A stretch of DNA of 64,000 nucleotides. Source: Phialocephala subalpina (lineage: Eukaryota > Ascomycota > Leotiomycetes > Helotiales > Mollisiaceae). The first letter of the stretch is position 1; each line of letters begins with the position of its first letter. Location of the stretch: contig FJOG01000042.1 of assembly GCA_900073065.1 (NCBI GenBank), forward strand, positions 62,001 to 126,000. Direction: 5' to 3'. Shown piece by piece: positions 1 through 10,620 of this stretch. Under the pieces are notes generated by a model that was given only the letters and a program-made list of their open reading frames with translations, did no database searches and was not told the origin of the DNA. The position numbers and the translations under genes are program-made.

Positions 1-758
1 AAGACATCTGGAATTGGGTGGAGACCTCGAATTGCGTTGTGCAGGTATGCAGGGCGAAACTCGAAATACCTACAACCAAGGCTCAAAATGGTGCTCAAGG
101 TGTCCTTCTGGGTAATGGCAAGTCCTCGAACAATGTTTGGAGCGATTGCCATCACAGCATCATGGCTCATCATACTGGCGATTTTAGCAAAGGTGGGGTT
201 GATTTTGATCAGAGCGTCGACTATGGCGTTGCTGGAGAGGACTGCATCTGCGTTCTGCATGCTATTCATGCCGATATCGTGCGCTGCTGGGAGGAAGAGC
301 TTTGAGAATGGTTGTCCGGCTTGACCAGAGCCCTGGGGTGCTACCTGACCCATCCAGCCAGATTGGTCTGATGTGACGGTCACATAACACTGGTCGCTCG
401 AAGGAAGTCCTGCCACTCCCGGTCCAGCGTCGTAGTAACCATACGCGACAATAATACCACTCGAGGCTACAGCTTGCTGGTTTTCCATCGTCTTCAGGGT
501 CCCTGCCTCCAGATTGCCACTGACGACGTTGATGTTGACGCTCTCATTCGCGATCTCGTTGCCATCGTGAAGCACTCTGAACGAGAACGTACCGACGAAG
601 TTGAAAGGGCCTTTGAGGTTTTTCTTGTCGACCTCGAGATGGTTGTTTCCAAAGACTTTGACTTGGTTCTTGACAATGTTCGTTCCCGGCACTGAGAAGT
701 GGATTTCGCAGCCTGAAACGGCAATGTACGAATAACACTGGACACCCTTACTCGGCAT
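1..758 (-). CDS. PLC-like phosphodiesterase (PI-PLC X-domain type), 5' part only
   Basis: Reading leftwards from an ATG at 758-756, one frame stays open for 252 codons to the window edge, so the 3' part is missing. The first roughly 120 residues look like a beta-rich domain with no signal peptide. After it comes a stretch resembling fungal PLC-like phosphodiesterases: AAHDIGMNS, matching the HD-x-G catalytic segment of the X domain, and about 65 residues later LGCRYFEFRPAYL, matching the conserved second strand (RYF-D/E-x-RP). Family knowledge: PI-PLC X-like enzymes cleave phosphodiester bonds in glycerophospholipids using two histidines. Only the first is visible here. Substrate is not known. 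It is divergently oriented from the GH7 gene. I am fairly sure of the fold, less of activity. Confidence 0.6.
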   Translation of the reverse strand, partial: MPSKGVQCYSYIAVSGCEIHFSVPGTNIVKNQVKVFGNNHLEVDKKNLKGPFNFVGTFSFRVLHDGNEIANESVNINVVSGNLEAGTLKTMENQQAVASSGIIVAYGYYDAGPGVAGLPSSDQCYVTVTSDQSGWMGQVAPQGSGQAGQPFSKLFLPAAHDIGMNSMQNADAVLSSNAIVDALIKINPTFAKIASMMSHDAVMAIAPNIVRGLAITQKDTLSTILSLGCRYFEFRPAYLHNAIRGLHPIPDV

Positions 759-2047
759 TTTTGAGGCTATTGTGCTGTAGGTGAAGATGTATTTGGTGAG
801 AGCAAATTTTGGGGAGACCAAACGACAAAAGGGAAGTTTATAGGATATGCTGGTAAGGAAAACAAATGTTTGAAACAGAGCTGAATCATTTCTGCAGCCA
901 GGTCTTGGGATGACCATCAGGTGTGCAGTGGTGCCAATGGTGCAGGAGCGATGGAGACGCCTTCTTTCTCAGCCAGCCCACCAAAACACCACATGGCAGC
1001 GAGCCAGCTGACACCAAGCATGGTTCACCGCTGCTCACAAGAAGGGATTTGTTGTCGAAGGAATTGGATTTTTGGCGAAGTTGATCCTCTCACAGCATCA
1101 GAATGAGACTCGCGATCATTACCGGAGGGAAGACTGTGCCGTTGGTAGAGAGGTGCACAATCGATAGCAGGGTTGCACTGATTGGTGCCGAATTTGATGC
1201 ATGAGCATGAGCCCTTGGAAGGATCCCCGCCGCGGCCCCGCTATGCCACGTGCCTTCACCTGTCTCATGATGCAGTCCTCAACGCTCATCACCCCGCAAA
1301 ATTACATTGCTTATATGCGTTCACGCTCTCATCGTCTTCATAAGGTCAGTCATTTGGCTTTCCTTCTTGCTATCGTTCCGTGTTCAATGTCACGAACGTT
1401 GGCCGCCCATTCACAGTTTCTGGCTGAGTACGGAACCTCGCGGGCCACCAGTGGGCCGTCGTTTCAGCTGCTCTATGCTTGACGAGATGGAAATTCATCT
1501 CAATCTACGCAAGACGGAAAGGACAGATCTTCGTCCCTTGCAGTCAGGCCACACGACGAACTTAGTATGTCCTGATTGCTGCAAAGTTGCAGTTGGAGTA
1601 CATGTTGCAAAGCGTTTTCCAATCTCCCGACCCTTCCCGGGACATTCACAGCCCACTTCTCTTAGGGGAGGAGTTTCATTGGCTTGAACAGTACCGCTAG
1701 ACCGAAAGACGCATCTTAGCCCAGCCTGGCCTTCTCAATTCTCCAGGCCGGGCTGGGAGATTGAAAGTCCTGATCATGCATTTCATGTGGGGAGAACCCA
1801 CAACTTTAATTTGAGTTTCCCCGAATAAACAAGTTTCGATCAGAATAAGAAGGCCCCGAGTTCCATGTAGATCAAAACGGCACTTCTTGAGAAACTCTAT
1901 TCCGATAAATGCAAACGAAGGTTCCCGTTTGGTTTCTTCCACATAAATCTCGAAGTAAGTCCGTTTTCCTTTTCGTCCTCCATTCAATCTTTCCATCTAC
2001 ACTCTTTTGTCGCCATATTGTCCCTCCCTTTCTGGTTCTTTCTAATC
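759..2047. other. Intergenic region between the divergent PLC-like and GH7 genes
   Basis: No convincing gene. Short open frames at 921-1106, 1201-1482 and 1307-1687 lack coding character. An imperfect hairpin lies at about 1720-1757 (CCCAGCC against GGCTGGG). The last 330 bp presumably hold the GH7 promoter, including a reverse-strand GGCTAA at 1716-1721 and pyrimidine-rich sequence just before the start codon. Confidence 0.5.
1716..1721 (-). promoter_or_regulatory. GGCTAA-type motif upstream of the GH7 gene
   Basis: TTAGCC on the plus strand reads GGCTAA on the minus strand, 327 bp upstream of the GH7 start codon. GGCTAA is the core site of XlnR/Xyr1, the Zn2Cys6 activator of cellulase and xylanase genes in ascomycetes. 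A six-base match can occur by chance; a similar motif upstream of the GH43 gene at 8831 gives slight support. Confidence 0.3.
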
Positions 2048-3726
2048 ATGTCTCGGAAATTTCTTCTCTCAGCTTCTCTGCTGTTTGCCTACGTTTTTGC
2101 CCAACAGCCGGGCACCATTACCCCAGAAGTACATCCAAGCTTGATCTCACAGAAATGTACCAAAGCTGGTGGTTGCAAGGCTGTCAATACCTCGATCGTT
2201 CTCGATGCAAGCTTCAGATGGCTCCACAATGTGGGAGGCTCCACGAACTGTGTTAATGGAGGGTTCAACACGTCGTTCTGTCCAGACGTCGCTACTTGTG
2301 CGAAGGGATGCGCTGTGGAAGGTGTAGACTATTCAACATACGGCATCAAGACTCAGGGTGACTCCTTAACCTTGAATCTTTTCAAGCAACAGAATAACGT
2401 GACCACCGAAGCTTCCCCTCGCGTCTACCTCCTTGCCAACGATACAACCTACGACCTACTTATGCTCCTCAATCAGGAGCTGACCTTTGACGTCGATGTC
2501 TCCAAGGTTCCATGTGGTAAGCCCACCTTTTCTGGGCAGTATTGCCTTTTCTCCTTTGTATCGGGAGTCTAAAATATCCCGAGGCTCCAGGGACATTCTA
2601 CTCTGCTCTCTCTGAAATGCTTGAAATAGGAATACTGACACCGAGATCTTGCGCATAGGTATCAACGGCGCTCTTTATCTTTCAGAGATGGACGCTACTG
2701 GAAAGGCCAGTGATCTCAACCAAGCTGGTGCCAAGTACGGAACTGGGTATTGCGATGCTCAATGCCCAAAGAATACCTTCGTTAATGGCCTAGTAAGTAC
2801 AAATACCTCTCAAGCAGCGTTCAAATCCCTCTCAGACAGTACCTGCAATCTCCCAGCCTCGCCTGGACTTTCCAGAGCCCCCTTTCTGAGAACGGGAGCG
2901 ATGATTGGTTGATACTAGGAACTTTTACTGCATGCAGTATCTGAGCCTGGCATAGCCTCCGCGATTGTCCTTGACAAGCTGGGAGAATAAAAATGCTGCT
3001 CAATGCCCATTTCTGACCCGCCTCTAGCCGAACATCAACGGCACCCTTGGTGCTTGCTGCAATGAGATGGACATCTGGGAAGCCAACTCAGCTACAACTG
3101 CTTTCACTCCTCACTCCTGCAACATCACTGGCACCTATGCCTGTACAGGAGCTGCCTGCACCGGAAGTGGCGTCTGTGATCAAGGCGGCTGCGACTTCAA
3201 CGCCTACCGTATGGGTGCAACAGGCTTCTACGGACCCAACAAAACCGTCGACACTACTCGCAAGTTCACCGTCGTCACTCAATTCATCACCGCCGACGGT
3301 ACCGCTACCGGAACTCTCAAGACAATCAGCCGTTCCTACGTCCAAGACGGAAAAGTCATATCCAACGCTAATGTCAGCATTCCTGGGATGGCAGCTACCA
3401 ACAGCATCGACGACACCTATTGCAATGCACAGACCAAGGCCTTTGGCGGTGTTAGCACTTACGAGCAACGAGGAGGTATGGCGGGGATGGGGAGCTCTCT
3501 TGCTCGAGGCATGGTTCTCATCTTCAGTATTTGGATGGATTCTGGGAGTGGAATGCAGTGGCTTGATGGCACGACGGGCAACTCAACAGGTGATGCGAGG
3601 GGTCCTTGTTCTGCTACTTCGGGAAACACGACGATGCTCACTGCAATGTACCCGGATGCTGCAGTGACATTCTCGAACATCAAGGTTGGAGATCTTGGCA
3701 CCACTTTCGGTACGATGCAAATGTAA
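2048..3726 (+). CDS. Secreted GH7 cellulase, endoglucanase (Cel7B) type, catalytic domain only
   Basis: Exons 2048-2516, 2659-2792 and 3028-3726 join in frame through GTAAGC/AG and GTAAGT/AG introns and give 433 residues. A signal peptide ([18 protein letters not shown]) precedes QQPG, the typical GH7 mature start. Exon 3 opens with the signature [11 protein letters not shown]: Glu214 nucleophile, Asp216 and Glu219 acid/base are all present. The 3' part ([22 protein letters not shown], then GPCSATSGN and [12 protein letters not shown]) follows the endoglucanase pattern better than cellobiohydrolase. Family knowledge: retaining hydrolysis of beta-1,4-glucan. The protein stops right after the catalytic core, with no linker or CBM1. 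An upstream ATG at 2018 would only add residues before the signal peptide, so 2048 is preferred. Probably induced by plant polysaccharides (inference). Confidence 0.93.
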
Positions 3727-4036
3727 GCTAGAAGATGGTCACGTGGGTATGGCTTTATGAATGCTAGAGCTGTGTAAGCTGGAATTCTTTGTACATACTT
3801 TCCTTCAAATGAACATACGATGACGAAACACCCGTCTTGAATCTCAATTCCAAAGTCATTGCAAAATTGGGTGATTGTAATTTTTAGCGTCGCCGCTTAG
3901 CGAACTTCTCAACCGCTCGACGTCAACCTTCACGTCTCCTTCGTCACGTCTCAGCTCCACCGCATCAACATCTGGAGGCTCCATCTTCGTCCAGCTCATC
4001 GCGTGCAGCCTCGAGCGTCGCGGTCAGGAAGTCTCG
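3727..4036. other. Short spacer between GH7 and the first BTB gene
   Basis: About 310 bp holding the GH7 3' UTR and the 5' UTR of the next gene. No open frame, RNA gene or repeat seen. Confidence 0.5.
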
Positions 4037-4876
4037 ATGTCGACCTCAACGCCCATTCCACCTGGCGGCAGTGGCGCTCAAGCTGAGGAGGAGAATACCG
4101 AAGTTGAAGTCGTCCCTTCCTTCAAGGCGTAAGTTCTCCGTTGAATCCCCTCCTGGAGGCTCTCGCACTGTACTGACACTGGATATTATAGGGTGATGGG
4201 TGTGCAAGTGGTCGATATCAATGTGGGTCGAGGCAACGTGAAGATACACTTTCGAGTCCACAAAACCCTTCTTTGCGCCAAAGTTCTGTACTTCGAGAAA
4301 ATGTTCAAGTCAGGATTCAAGGAGGCTACGGATAATAAAGTATCTATGCCGGAGGACGATCCAAAAGCATTTGATCTCTTGATGCTATGGGTGTATACAG
4401 GCAACTTACCGCCATTCGAATGGGTTCTGAAGCCGCCCACGAATTTAGGAAACTTCGACGCCCTCACACTTTATGCTCTGGCAGACAAGATGTGCTTGGA
4501 GAACGTGATGGACCTTATTGCGACTTCCTACATCGAAGCGTTTCGTGTTCAGGGAGCTCTTCCCCGTGCAGAGTACCTAGGAAGCCTCTATACCAAATTA
4601 CCTGAGCATACAGCACTTCGAAAATACGCATCATACAGCCTTCACTACATCCTACATGGTCCCCCCCAGACTCCAGAGAATGTGAAAATCTGGCCTGCTG
4701 ATAAATTAAATGACACCATGGCTAAGCATCCGACATTAACTCTAGAGTACGTGCAACTCGTCCAAAAGCTTCCGCATGGTCAGGCAGTTCCAGACCCGCG
4801 ACTACTCCCTCCTCGCACCTTTCACCAGCACGCTGCCGACGCTCTTTGCCCCGTCAAACTTACGAGTACAGGTTGA
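4037..4876 (+). CDS. BTB/POZ domain protein (first of a tandem pair)
   Basis: Exons 4037-4128 and 4192-4876 (intron 63 bp, GTAAGT/TAG, phase 2) encode 258 residues. An acidic N-terminal stretch leads to VPSFKA, then the BTB core: VDINVG, FRVHKTLLCAKVLYFEKMFKSGFKE, DDPKAFDLLMLWVYTG. This is the pattern of fungal BTB proteins, in which the domain mediates dimerisation and often recruits partners to a Cul3 ubiquitin ligase; no second domain shows a specific role. The C-terminal half (LYALADKMCLENVMDLI, LYTKLPEHTALRKYASYSLHYILHG) is shared with the neighbour at 5401. Same strand, intron at the same place and phase: a tandem duplication. Function beyond protein-protein interaction is unknown. Confidence 0.82.
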
Positions 4877-5400
4877 TTCGATGCCGGTTTCGATACAGGC
4901 CGAGAAAATGCATCAACGGGAAGGGGGTGTGAAGGATAGGGGGGTTGGAATCGTGGTCAACATGGAGCACATACTAGCATTAGGGGTATGACTGATCGAC
5001 GACACAGACACTGTCAATATTTACGGGGAGATGGCATTGAATTGGTCATCTGTAAGTAGCTGTGGCAGAAGGCCGAATTAATGCAAGCTTGCTGCCTCCT
5101 ACTCTCTCGTCTTGCGCGTTCTCTTCGAAGATGGAGAATTTTATACTTTTGCTCTTGATGTAATTCTAGTAGTCTTAATATCCTAAAATGACTGCACCAC
5201 TGCGTTTTAAAGTTCTTAGTTTTCCATGAAAGTGATTCTATCTGGCCAAATTTGCAGGGAATTCACCTCGATTTTTGGAAGGCGCGACGGCGCTAATCTG
5301 GCAACGCTTTCTCCCTCAACCCTCATGAGATCTCGACCACCCAAACTTCAATCGAGCATCATCAACCCTTTGACGGCGAGAAGTAAGCGATAAATCTACG
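4877..5400. other. Spacer between the two BTB paralogs
   Basis: 524 bp. Contains the 3' UTR of the first and 5' UTR of the second BTB gene. I see no third, broken BTB copy and no RNA gene. Confidence 0.45.
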
Positions 5401-6257
5401 ATGCCGACAGACCCTCCTTGCGATGCTTCTAAGAAGCGCGTTCTCGAATCTTCTGCGAACAAAGAGAGCCCTGCCAAGAAGGCGCGTTCAGATAGCGATG
5501 AAGCCGTGCCTTCCTTCTTCGAGTATGTCTTGCATCCTTCCCTTCTCCAACTCTTGCGCTGTCTCTAATATTGATTAGCATGATGGGCCTGGATATGGTC
5601 GACGTCTACGTTGGCAAAGGCGAGAAAGAACGACAGTTCCGAGTCTACGAAAAGGTCCTAAGAGAGAAAGTACCTTTCTTCAACGCCATGTTCTCTAGCA
5701 GCTTCCAGGAATCTCTCGAAAAGAAAGCATCTCTCCCCGACGACGATCCCAAAACCTTCGACCTTCTACTCACTTGGGTTTACACCGGCAAGCTGCATAC
5801 ATTCAAGTGGCTCCTTGACGGTGCGACCTTCAAGGCGAACTGGGAACTCCTCCCTCTGTACAAGTTGGCTGATAAGCTCTGCTCATCCTCCTTGATGGAT
5901 CAAATCACTACTCAGTTCATCGATGCGTGTGATGAACAGGGAGTCACCGCATTACCCTGGCTTATACGAGACATTTACACCAAACTACCTGACCATGCCA
6001 GTCTCCGGAAGTACTCTGCGCATTCTCTTGTCTACATTTTGCACGGCATGAGGAGACATGGAGACTGTAGCACAACGTGGCCATCTGAAGAGCTGAAAGA
6101 CATCATGGTGGAAAGCCCTGGTTTGATTCTCGAGTATGTGGAGCTCGTGCGTAAGTTGCCTCTAGGAGAGAGAGCTGAAGACCCAGCCGATAAGGATCGT
6201 TGTATCTTCCATCAGCACGCTCTTGATGCTCCATGTCCTGCTCCATCTACTCGTTAG
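5401..6257 (+). CDS. BTB/POZ domain protein (second of a tandem pair)
   Basis: Exons 5401-5522 and 5579-6257 (intron 56 bp, GTATGT/TAG, phase 2) give 266 residues. The first exon is lysine-rich, with KKRVLES and KKARSDSDE, possible nuclear localisation signals, and ends VPSFFD, corresponding to VPSFKA in the first copy. The BTB core reads MVDVYVGKGEK, FRVYEKVLREKVPFFNAMFSSSFQES, DDPKTFDLLLTWVYTGKL. The C-terminal part keeps the shared IYTKLPDHASLRKYSAHSLVYILHG block. By eye the copies are clearly homologous over about 220 residues but well diverged, so the duplication is not recent. A partner-binding or ubiquitin-ligase adaptor role is possible from the family; nothing in the sequence shows the partner. 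Confidence 0.82.
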
Positions 6258-6590
6258 CGAAAATCGAATACACGGATTGTGAAGAAGGAAAGGAGTATAT
6301 GCTACTGTAGTTCGGGTCAGCCATTATGCACAGGCTGAGGCAATACGGAGGGATGCAAGTGCGATTACATTCGCAAGGTGCTATCATCGAGGGTGAGAGG
6401 ATAACAAACTAGATAATTGCAGTGGTAGGAGAGCATGACATATCCGGCTTCGCGCTGGCTATCGCGGGAAGTAAATGCAAGGAGATCCACCTAGCAAGAT
6501 TCTGTGATGTTTTCATTTGATTTAGTGAACATTGACGATGTCCTTGCTAGATGCGAATCGATCTCTATGATGATATAATTTGACGTTTGC
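6258..6590. other. Convergent spacer between BTB and GH43 genes
   Basis: 333 bp between two genes that converge. Only 3' UTR sequence is expected. No open frame or repeat noted. Confidence 0.45.
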
Positions 6591-8473
6591 TCAAGCAATT
6601 ATCTGTCCTTGTCCAACATACTTCCAGTCGGAAACATAAGTCTGGAACTCGGTTTCCCCTCCGTTTGTGGTCGCGTACACCCCCAATAAGGCGCCTACCC
6701 CCTGAAAATCAGCTACCTTGGTCTATCGAGCAGCTTTCAGTGATTGTTGCGACTTACCTGTGAAGCCCCAAGTCAAACCCAACCCTGGGGCGAACCCAAT
6801 ATCGATCATTTGGCTTTTCTTTCCCGCTGGCGCAGCGGAGAATGTGTAATGCGTGATGTTTGACGCTCTGATTTCGAAGATAATGTGTTTAGTCGCCCAA
6901 CTGTTGGGGACAGGAATGACGGCTATGTCTGAAGACAAGAAACCTGGAACAGTCGTGATGCCACGGAGCCGGAGGTAAGGTGAAATATTTGTCGAGTTCG
7001 TAGAATTTTGAACCATTACAACGCCCAGGTCGTAATGATGTAGCTGAATAGGCCTTAGCAAGGCTTTCCCAAAGGAATGGAACAGCTTACCTGGTCTAGG
7101 AATACTGTGACCCCAACTTCTTGGTCTTCGGCTGCGAGTGATGTTGTATCGAAGGTCGTGCTGAACGTGAAGAAGGAGTGTACTTGGCGACGTCCAACAA
7201 AGGTCTGTCCCAAAGGCTCCGCCGATCGCCCATCACTCCCTGTCAAATTCGAGATAGAAGAGGTGAGCTGAAGGGAGTTCTGGTGGCCTGGTGGTGAGAT
7301 AGAGTAGCTTGATGGCGTTGGAAAGCGCCAATGCACGAACTCGGGCGGAAGTGTCGTGTTTGCTTTGAACTTCAGATGCTCTCCTGATGTCACTAGTGAT
7401 CCTTCTCCTTCAGCAACTGGAGCATCAGATTCAAGATGCCACCCATTCATTTTTCCGGTGACATTTGTGAATACTGGCCATTCTCCTTCGTTCCAGGTGA
7501 CCGGAGTCAAAGTCGTCTCTCGTCCCATTGGATAGCTTCCATCGGGTCCTTGTCTTACCGAAAGAGCAACAGCCCACCAGTTATCTTCTGAGTCTTGAAA
7601 CATATCAGCGTGTCCTACATTCTGGAAGTATCTGGTAGTGTTTGCAGCTGTCAAAACCGGGTTCTTTGGATCTGATTCGTAAGGACCAAGTACGTTCTTT
7701 GATCGTGCAATTGTCGCCATATGACCTGATCCCGTTCCACCTTCTGCAATCAGAAGGTAGTAGTAGCCATCTTTCCTGTAAATGTGAGGGCCTTCAGGAG
7801 AACTGCCTCCCGTTCCATTCCAGATGTTGACGATCTCTCCCACCTGACTAGTCTCGATGTTGAGAGGAAATGCTTGGATTCCTGGTTGCACTTCCCAAGC
7901 ATGGGTGCCTGTCACGTACACTTGACCGTCATCGTCCCAGAATGGAGAAGTGTCGTAGCCGGAAAAGTTGAAGTGGACTGGCTGTGACCATGCTGAGGAG
8001 TTAAAGGGATTCGCCGTAGTGATCACAAAGTTGTCAAACCTGTTGCTGGCGTTCTTCGGATAGTCATCATAGACCAAAGTCGTCACTAAATAGAAAATCC
8101 CGTCACGATACCTCAAGGTAGGAGCCCAAATGCCACTCGTCGCTCGCTTCGCCGTGTTCAGGCCAGGTAGTTGTTCTGGTCTGCTGAGTGCATTGCTGAC
8201 GAGCTTCCAGCTTCGGAGATCACGGCTGGCATGAATTGCTGGAATGTCCCAAATCAGCTTCATGTTCTCGACATTTCAGAACAGCAACTTACGGATACCT
8301 GGAAAGACCAAGAAACTTGAAGATGCACAGAAGAAGATGTCATCCCAGTCTGGAACAAAAATGCAACTGGGATCAGGATGAAAGCCAGGCAAGATGGGAT
8401 TGTGATATGTCGAGTTGGTGGCCAGACAAAAAGAAGTGAGAAACCCCAATGCTGCAAGGAATTGGGTCAGCAT
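6591..8473 (-). CDS. Secreted GH43 glycosidase (beta-xylosidase/arabinosidase type)
   Basis: Four exons (8473-8293, 8238-7091, 7043-6758, 6694-6591) join in frame through GTAAGT/GTAAGC introns into 572 residues. A signal peptide of about 19 residues is followed by NPILPGFHPDPSC with the general base Asp34. Further GH43 five-blade propeller landmarks are RATSGIWAPTLRYRDGIFY, GYDTSPFWDDDG (pKa-modulating Asp), SSPEGPHIYRKDGYYYLL (general acid Glu) and GHADMF. The C-terminal 200 residues fit the beta-sandwich C2 domain of GH43 beta-xylosidases (FVGRRQVHSFFTFSTTFD, then FTGALLGVYATTNGG and VSDWKYVG). Known family role: removal of xylose or arabinose from hemicellulose. The final acceptor was chosen as TAG before 6694, because the upstream CAG breaks the frame. 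It converges on the BTB pair and partners functionally with the GH7 enzyme. Confidence 0.9.
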
Positions 8474-9293
8474 GATGAAGCTCAGCCGTATGCTGGTACG
8501 GTGAGAGTAGAAAGGCCACCTGAAGCGTGCAGAAGGTTATTCGAGACCTATGTGCCATTTTTAGGCTTAATATATACTTCGGCTGGTGGGAAAGATGTTG
8601 TTCCGGGAGATTGCTTCCCTCTCGGCCTATTCAGAACCGAGATTTGCTTAATTGGTTGACATGGATGAAGATCTTTGCTACGCCGAGCGAAGATTTTATG
8701 GTGAAAGATCTGGGGGACTCCGCGATGCTCCAAGAGACCACTTGTTGGTCATGAAAATTGGAGAAGATGGGACATAAGAAACGGATGCCTTGGCAGCACC
8801 CCGCATTTTAGCTCAGGCTCGGCGTATTCAGGCTAAAATCACATTTTGGAGAAGTCCCCAGACCAAAATGAGTCATATCATAATGTCTAATTTGACGAAA
8901 GACATTGAGAGGAATTCTGAGCGTTTGGATGCACATGGTGCGATGACTTTATGATTGTCTGTGATACAAGAGGACAAGCGATGCAGGGAAGGAGAAGAAA
9001 GGGGCTCGCTAAGAGAGTGTTGTCTTGGCATTCCCCCTCAGCCACTACCACGTGACTACTGTACCAACAACAATTTCGCAAGCAGAAAGAAAGACCTCGA
9101 TGGCTGTGCGTCCCCATGCCCCCAAGTTTCGAGAGAATCAAAACTGGTAATTACTTGCAAAGAAACCAACATCCATACAATTGTGCATCCTCAATGTCCC
9201 ACAATACCTAGGAGAACCAACTTCCACGGCCAGAAGAGTGATGAAACCAGTAACACGGATTAAATCCTCAATGTCCCCGAGAAAGTGATACAA
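8474..9293. other. Upstream region of the GH43 gene
   Basis: 820 bp without a convincing gene; it contains the GH43 promoter and the 3' side of the next minus-strand gene. A plus-strand GGCTAAA sits at 8831-8837. The open frames at 8955-9263 and 8887-9141 overlap each other on opposite strands and show no domain. Confidence 0.45.
8831..8837 (+). promoter_or_regulatory. GGCTAAA motif upstream of the GH43 gene
   Basis: GGCTAAA matches the XlnR/Xyr1 consensus and lies 358 bp upstream of the GH43 start codon. It parallels the motif 327 bp before the GH7 gene. Binding is inferred, not shown. Confidence 0.33.
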
Positions 9294-9872
9294 TCAAAGA
9301 GACGTACCTGTTGGCGGGCCTTGATGTTTGGGTCGGTAGGTAAGGTTGACGAAGCCTGCAGCTTGTTCCTCCTGTTCCTCCTGGTCCTCCTCCCAGTCCT
9401 TCTGCATACGCCTCAGTCTCTCAAGCTGCTCTCGTGCCCGATCTCGCTCTTCTTGCTCACGTCGCTCCTCCTCGCGTTTCTTTCGTTGACACTCCTCTCG
9501 TTCACGCGCCTTGTCCTCTCGTTGTTGACGTCTCCAATCACGACGCAGTGCCGCCGAATCCCCCAGCTTGTCCGGAACGAACAATCCGGTGGGAGCTTGA
9601 GTTGGGTTCCAATCGGTACCGTTCTTCTGATTCTTGAGTCTTGCTGACTTGTGGACTTCCTTGGCGGCGGCCTTCGATGCCTCATGCCGACCTGTAGCGT
9701 CGCCCCCATCGACAAGGTTAGCATAATCCTCACGAATCTTCTTGTTACTCGGGCCACGAATCTTTCTCTTGGGCTTGGCGAGTGGCCGAGGTCGAGGGGT
9801 TGGCTTTCCAGCACGAGCACGAGCTTGACGCTTGACACCCCTGGCCAGATTCTTCAAAGGAAGACAACCCAT
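9294..9872 (-). CDS. Small basic coiled-coil protein with an MGC N-terminus
   Basis: A single open frame of 192 residues; no family recognised. The N-terminus MGCLPLKNLARG followed by a very basic, proline-rich stretch (KRQARARAGKPTPRPRP, KPKRKIRG) looks like a lipid-anchor region: Gly2 could be myristoylated and Cys3 palmitoylated, with basic residues helping membrane contact. Residues of roughly 105-170 are almost all charged (many R, E, Q) and should form a long coiled coil. The frame ends just after CCAACAG followed by GTACGT, a good splice donor, so a further 3' exon is possible, although none downstream is convincing. It opens a run of four minus-strand coiled-coil genes. A chromatin or ribosome-biogenesis protein is an alternative reading of the basic composition. 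Confidence 0.55.
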   Translation of the reverse strand: MGCLPLKNLARGVKRQARARAGKPTPRPRPLAKPKRKIRGPSNKKIREDYANLVDGGDATGRHEASKAAAKEVHKSARLKNQKNGTDWNPTQAPTGLFVPDKLGDSAALRRDWRRQQREDKAREREECQRKKREEERREQEERDRAREQLERLRRMQKDWEEDQEEQEEQAAGFVNLTYRPKHQGPPTGTSL

Positions 9873-10620
9873 TGCGTCGGTTGTAAGCGAAGGTTGTAGG
9901 TAGATGTCGAAGTCTCAGATGTATGTTGGTAGTCTATTGACTTTTGGTGTTTTCGCATGCGGTAGATCGAAGGCGATAGAATCCTAGATCGTAGCTGGTC
10001 AGACTGGGACATTTATCGCAGCGGAGATTAAATTTGGGCTTACCTTGAAGATCATGCAGCCTAGCAGTTTACGCTACTACTGGAAAGTGTGCGCAGATCG
10101 AATGTGGAGATGGTGTTGTCGTTTTGGAGGTTGCGAGTTTGAGGTTATTTAAGTCGAGAGCCGAAGAACCACAAAACACCAATCAAGTTTAATTCACCTT
10201 TGAGATAGTCCATGTCAGCATTGAAGGTGACCTGCTCGAAGATAAACTCCTCGTCTGACGCCACATTATATGTAATTGAATGTCTGTTCAGATGGAACGT
10301 TATATTGCTCCCCAATATCGGGAGCCGTATTGGGTGTTTGCCTTTTCAACACTAAGATAGAGCTACACTTCATATAGTTCAGGGTGCACGTATATTGAAG
10401 AAAAACATAGGCTTGGATTGAGTGATCAGCCGTAGGAGTGAGAGTGCCTAACAGAAAAATATCTATAATTTACACAGAGAAGTACTCCTAACTCCAGAAA
10501 GCAATGCAGTCTTCCCACATTCATGTGAACTTTCCAGATTTTGCATGCCAAAACGAAGTGTAGACCCATTCTTCCGTCCGACAAGGAGCTCTAGGATTCG
10601 GCTCCCCAGCAGTATGCAAG
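9873..10620. other. Intergenic region
   Basis: 748 bp holding the promoter/5' UTR of the minus-strand gene to the left. No open frame above 60 codons with coding character, no RNA gene seen. Confidence 0.4.

Noticed and set aside
1201..1687. Plus-strand frames of 93 and 126 codons upstream of the GH7 gene
   Set aside because: They overlap each other, have no coding composition and no recognisable motif.
3088..3468. 126-codon minus-strand frame inside the GH7 gene, and the 206-codon plus-strand frame at 3047-3667
   Set aside because: Both are shadows of the GC-rich GH7 exon, whose own frame carries the catalytic motif.
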